NCBI RefSeq assembly: GCF_024704725.1 | Contig: NZ_JALIQS010000005.1 | Location: 1-64,000, forward strand | Direction of reading: 5' to 3' | DNA from: Shinella sp. CPCC 101442 | GTDB lineage: Bacteria; Pseudomonadota; Alphaproteobacteria; Rhizobiales; Rhizobiaceae | Length of the DNA: 64,000 nt | Part shown: in pieces, positions 61,774 through 64,000 of the stretch | Position numbering within the stretch: position 1 is the first letter of the stretch | How the letters are laid out: every line of letters begins with the position of its first letter | The notes under the pieces: generated by a model | What the model was told of the DNA's origin: nothing | Database searches by the model: none | Seen by the model: the letters and a program-made list of their open reading frames with translations, nothing else | Translations under genes and position numbers: made by a program

Positions 61774-64000
61774 ATGGTGAAGACCCAAGCACATGATTTG
61801 CGGCAGTCCCGGACGCAGACGACTGCGACGGCCGCCAAAACGCGCGCTTCCGTTCCGGGCCTGCCGAAAAAACAGGGACTCTACGATCCGCGCAACGAGC
61901 ACGATGCCTGCGGCGTCGGTTTCGTCGCGCATCTGAAAGGCACGAAGTCGCACCAGATCGTCAAGGACGGGCTATTCATGCTCGAAAACCTGACGCATCG
62001 CGGCGCCGTCGGCGCAGATCCGCTGATGGGTGACGGTGCAGGCATCCTCGTCCAGATTCCGGACCGCTTCTTCCGCGAGGAGATGGCAAAGCAGGGCATC
62101 ACCCTGCCGAAGGCGGGCGAATATGCCGTCGGCCACATCTTCATGCCGCAGGACGAGAAGCTGGTCGATCATTTCAAGAAGGTCATCGGAGACGTCGTTG
62201 CCGAAGAGGGGCAGATCCTCATCGGCTTCCGCGACGTGCCGGTCGACAATTCCTCTCTTTCCAAAGCGCCCGAGATCGCCGCCACCGAACCGCGTCACGT
62301 TCAGGTCTTCGTCGGCGCCGGCCGCGAGGCTGCGACGAACGGAGAGTTCGAGCGCCGTCTCTTCACGCTGCGCAAGGTGATCTCCAACCGCATCTATGAC
62401 GAATACGAGGGCGAAGAGAGCAACTTCTACCCGGTCTCGCTCTCGTCCACGACCATCGTCTACAAGGGCATGTTCCTCGCCTATCAGGTCGGCGCCTATT
62501 ACAAGGACCTTGCCGACCCGCGCTTCGAGTCCGCCGTCGCCCTCGTGCACCAGCGCTTCTCGACTAACACCTTCCCGTCGTGGAAGCTCGCGCACCCCTA
62601 TCGCATGGTCGCCCATAATGGCGAAATCAACACGCTGCGCGGCAACGTCAACTGGATGGCGGCCCGCCAGGCCTCCGTCTCCTCGCCGCTGTTCGGCGAA
62701 GACATCACAAAACTCTGGCCTATCTCCTATGAGGGCCAGTCCGACACCGCCTGTTTTGATAACGCGCTCGAATTCCTCGTGCGCGGCGGTTACTCCATGG
62801 CCCATGCGGCAATGATGCTGATCCCGGAAGCCTGGTCCGGCAACCAGCTGATGAGCCCCGAGCGCAAGGCGTTCTACGAGTACCATGCCGCCCTGATGGA
62901 GCCGTGGGACGGCCCTGCCGCCGTCGCCTTCACGGACGGCCGGCAGGTCGGCGCGATGCTCGACCGCAACGGCCTGCGCCCGGCCCGCTATCTCGTGACC
63001 GATGACGATCGCGTCATCCTCGCCTCCGAAGCCGGAACGCTGCCGGTCAAGGAGGAGAGCATCATCAAGAAGTGGCGTCTCCAGCCGGGCAAGATGCTGC
63101 TCATCGACATGGAAGAGGGCCGCGTCATCTCCGACGAGGAGGTGAAGTCCGCGCTCGCCGCCAAGCATCCCTATCGTGACTGGCTCGACAACACCCAGAT
63201 CATTCTGGAAGACCTCGGCCCGGTCGAACCGCGCGCGCTGCGCCGCGACGTCTCGCTGCGCGACCGCCAGCAGGCCTTCGGCTATACCCAGGAAGACACC
63301 AGGCTGCTGATGTCGCCGATGGCGACGACGGGGCAGGAGGCGATCGGCTCCATGGGAACGGACACGCCGATCTCGGCCATGTCCGACAAGACCAAGCTGC
63401 TCTACACCTATTTCAAGCAGAACTTCGCGCAGGTGACGAACCCGCCCATCGACCCGATCCGCGAGGAACTGGTCATGAGCCTCGTCTCCTTCATCGGCCC
63501 GCGCCCGAACCTGCTCGACCATGGCGGTGCGGCCAAGGCCAAGCGCATGGAAGTGCGTCAGCCGATCCTTACCAATGGCGACCTCGAAAAGATCCGCTCC
63601 ATCGGCCATGTCGAGGATCGCTTCGACACCAAGACGCTGGACTTCACCTATGATGTCTCGCGCGGTGCGGAAAGCATGCCGGAAATGCTCGACCGCCTCT
63701 GCGAGCGCGCCGAGCAGGCCGTCGGCAGCGGCTACAACATCATCGTGCTCTCCGACCGCCAGATCGGTCCGGACCGCGTGGCGATCCCCGCACTGCTGGC
63801 GACTGCCGCCGTGCACCACCACCTAATCCGCAAGGGTCTGCGCACCTCCGTCGGCCTCGTCGTCGAGACCGGCGAGCCGCGCGAAGTGCACCATTTCTGC
63901 CTTCTGGCCGGCTATGGCGCGGAAGCGATCAACCCGTACCTCGCCTTCGATACGCTCACCGACATGCACAAGCGCGGCGAGTTCCCGAAGGAAGTCGACG
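61774..64000 (+). CDS. gltB: Glutamate synthase large subunit (partial, 5' end)
   Basis: The frame runs from ATG 61774 (AGGAGG 7 bases upstream) to the window edge without a stop, 742 codons. A propeptide of 45 residues precedes the catalytic Cys46 in NEHDACGVGFVAHLKG. The type 2 glutamine amidotransferase domain continues with NLTHRGAVGADPLMGDGAGIL, HQRFSTNTFPSWKLAHP and AHNGEINTLRGN. The central domain begins near 560 (LLDHGGAAKAKRMEVRQPIL). The FMN and Fe-S parts lie beyond the edge. It makes glutamate from glutamine and 2-oxoglutarate together with GltD. Confidence 0.96.
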   Translation, partial: MVKTQAHDLRQSRTQTTATAAKTRASVPGLPKKQGLYDPRNEHDACGVGFVAHLKGTKSHQIVKDGLFMLENLTHRGAVGADPLMGDGAGILVQIPDRFFREEMAKQGITLPKAGEYAVGHIFMPQDEKLVDHFKKVIGDVVAEEGQILIGFRDVPVDNSSLSKAPEIAATEPRHVQVFVGAGREAATNGEFERRLFTLRKVISNRIYDEYEGEESNFYPVSLSSTTIVYKGMFLAYQVGAYYKDLADPRFESAVALVHQRFSTNTFPSWKLAHPYRMVAHNGEINTLRGNVNWMAARQASVSSPLFGEDITKLWPISYEGQSDTACFDNALEFLVRGGYSMAHAAMMLIPEAWSGNQLMSPERKAFYEYHAALMEPWDGPAAVAFTDGRQVGAMLDRNGLRPARYLVTDDDRVILASEAGTLPVKEESIIKKWRLQPGKMLLIDMEEGRVISDEEVKSALAAKHPYRDWLDNTQIILEDLGPVEPRALRRDVSLRDRQQAFGYTQEDTRLLMSPMATTGQEAIGSMGTDTPISAMSDKTKLLYTYFKQNFAQVTNPPIDPIREELVMSLVSFIGPRPNLLDHGGAAKAKRMEVRQPILTNGDLEKIRSIGHVEDRFDTKTLDFTYDVSRGAESMPEMLDRLCERAEQAVGSGYNIIVLSDRQIGPDRVAIPALLATAAVHHHLIRKGLRTSVGLVVETGEPREVHHFCLLAGYGAEAINPYLAFDTLTDMHKRGEFPKEVD

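Overview
The window looks like chromosome from a Rhizobiaceae-type alphaproteobacterium (Rhizobium/Agrobacterium/Shinella-like; genus not resolved from sequence alone). Signs are the GC-rich coding style, the glgP-B-C-A-pgm-glgX order, a CpdR-type cell-cycle response regulator beside an N-formylglutamate amidohydrolase-family gene and a hisN-like phosphatase, an hsp20 gene with a ROSE-type leader, and alphaproteobacterial promoter shapes (CTTGAN-N17-CTANNN).

Layout. 1-1.5 kb: TPR lipoprotein and rpsU. 1.9-7.5 kb: heterotetrameric sarcosine oxidase operon soxB-(unknown ORF)-soxD-soxA-soxG. 7.5-8.5 kb: acetyltransferase and MaoC dehydratase. 8.5-19.5 kb: a glycogen operon on the minus strand, glgP-glgB-glgC-glgA-pgm-glgX, covering synthesis, branching, phosphorolysis and debranching. 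19.7-27.9 kb: a TadG/VWA protein, then a transglutaminase / circularly permuted ATP-grasp-alpha-E / large transglutaminase-DUF2126 trio likely to make or modify a peptide. 28-30.6 kb: VOC, DUF899, MarR and GFA genes, the last two divergent around paired operators. 30.6-37.7 kb: ilvD, then sugar-acid catabolism (UxaA-family dehydratase, FadR-type regulator, dgoD) and an unusual GntR protein with two winged helices. 37.8-42.5 kb: two more GFA proteins, a small lipoprotein, an orphan LytS-type kinase and an NCS2 purine permease.

42.6-55.1 kb is the accessory region and the most interesting part. An intact tRNA-Val(GAC) gene (minus strand, 54992-55066) marks its right edge. The 3' half of that tRNA recurs as a 46-bp perfect copy at 45925 and as a degraded copy at 42628, so two integrative elements appear to sit in tandem. 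Both left ends carry the same pair of 10-bp-spaced TTGGCACC-like arm sites about 150 bp inside the core. At both left ends the arms are followed at once by a large leftward RTX (type I secreted, calcium-binding) gene driven by the same promoter type. The younger element also holds a serine recombinase, an IS21-family insertion that splits a short ORF, an excisionase-like protein and a tyrosine integrase broken by one missing base. The RTX genes contain long internal DNA repeats, one pair identical over about 440 bp. No type I secretion transporter is present in the window.

55.2-64 kb returns to core genes: cpdR, an N-formylglutamate amidohydrolase-family gene, a candidate anti-Shine-Dalgarno small RNA, hisN, a lysophospholipase-like hydrolase, a GNAT enzyme, hsp20 with a heat-shock promoter and RNA thermometer, a threonine aldolase, and the start of gltB, which runs off the end.
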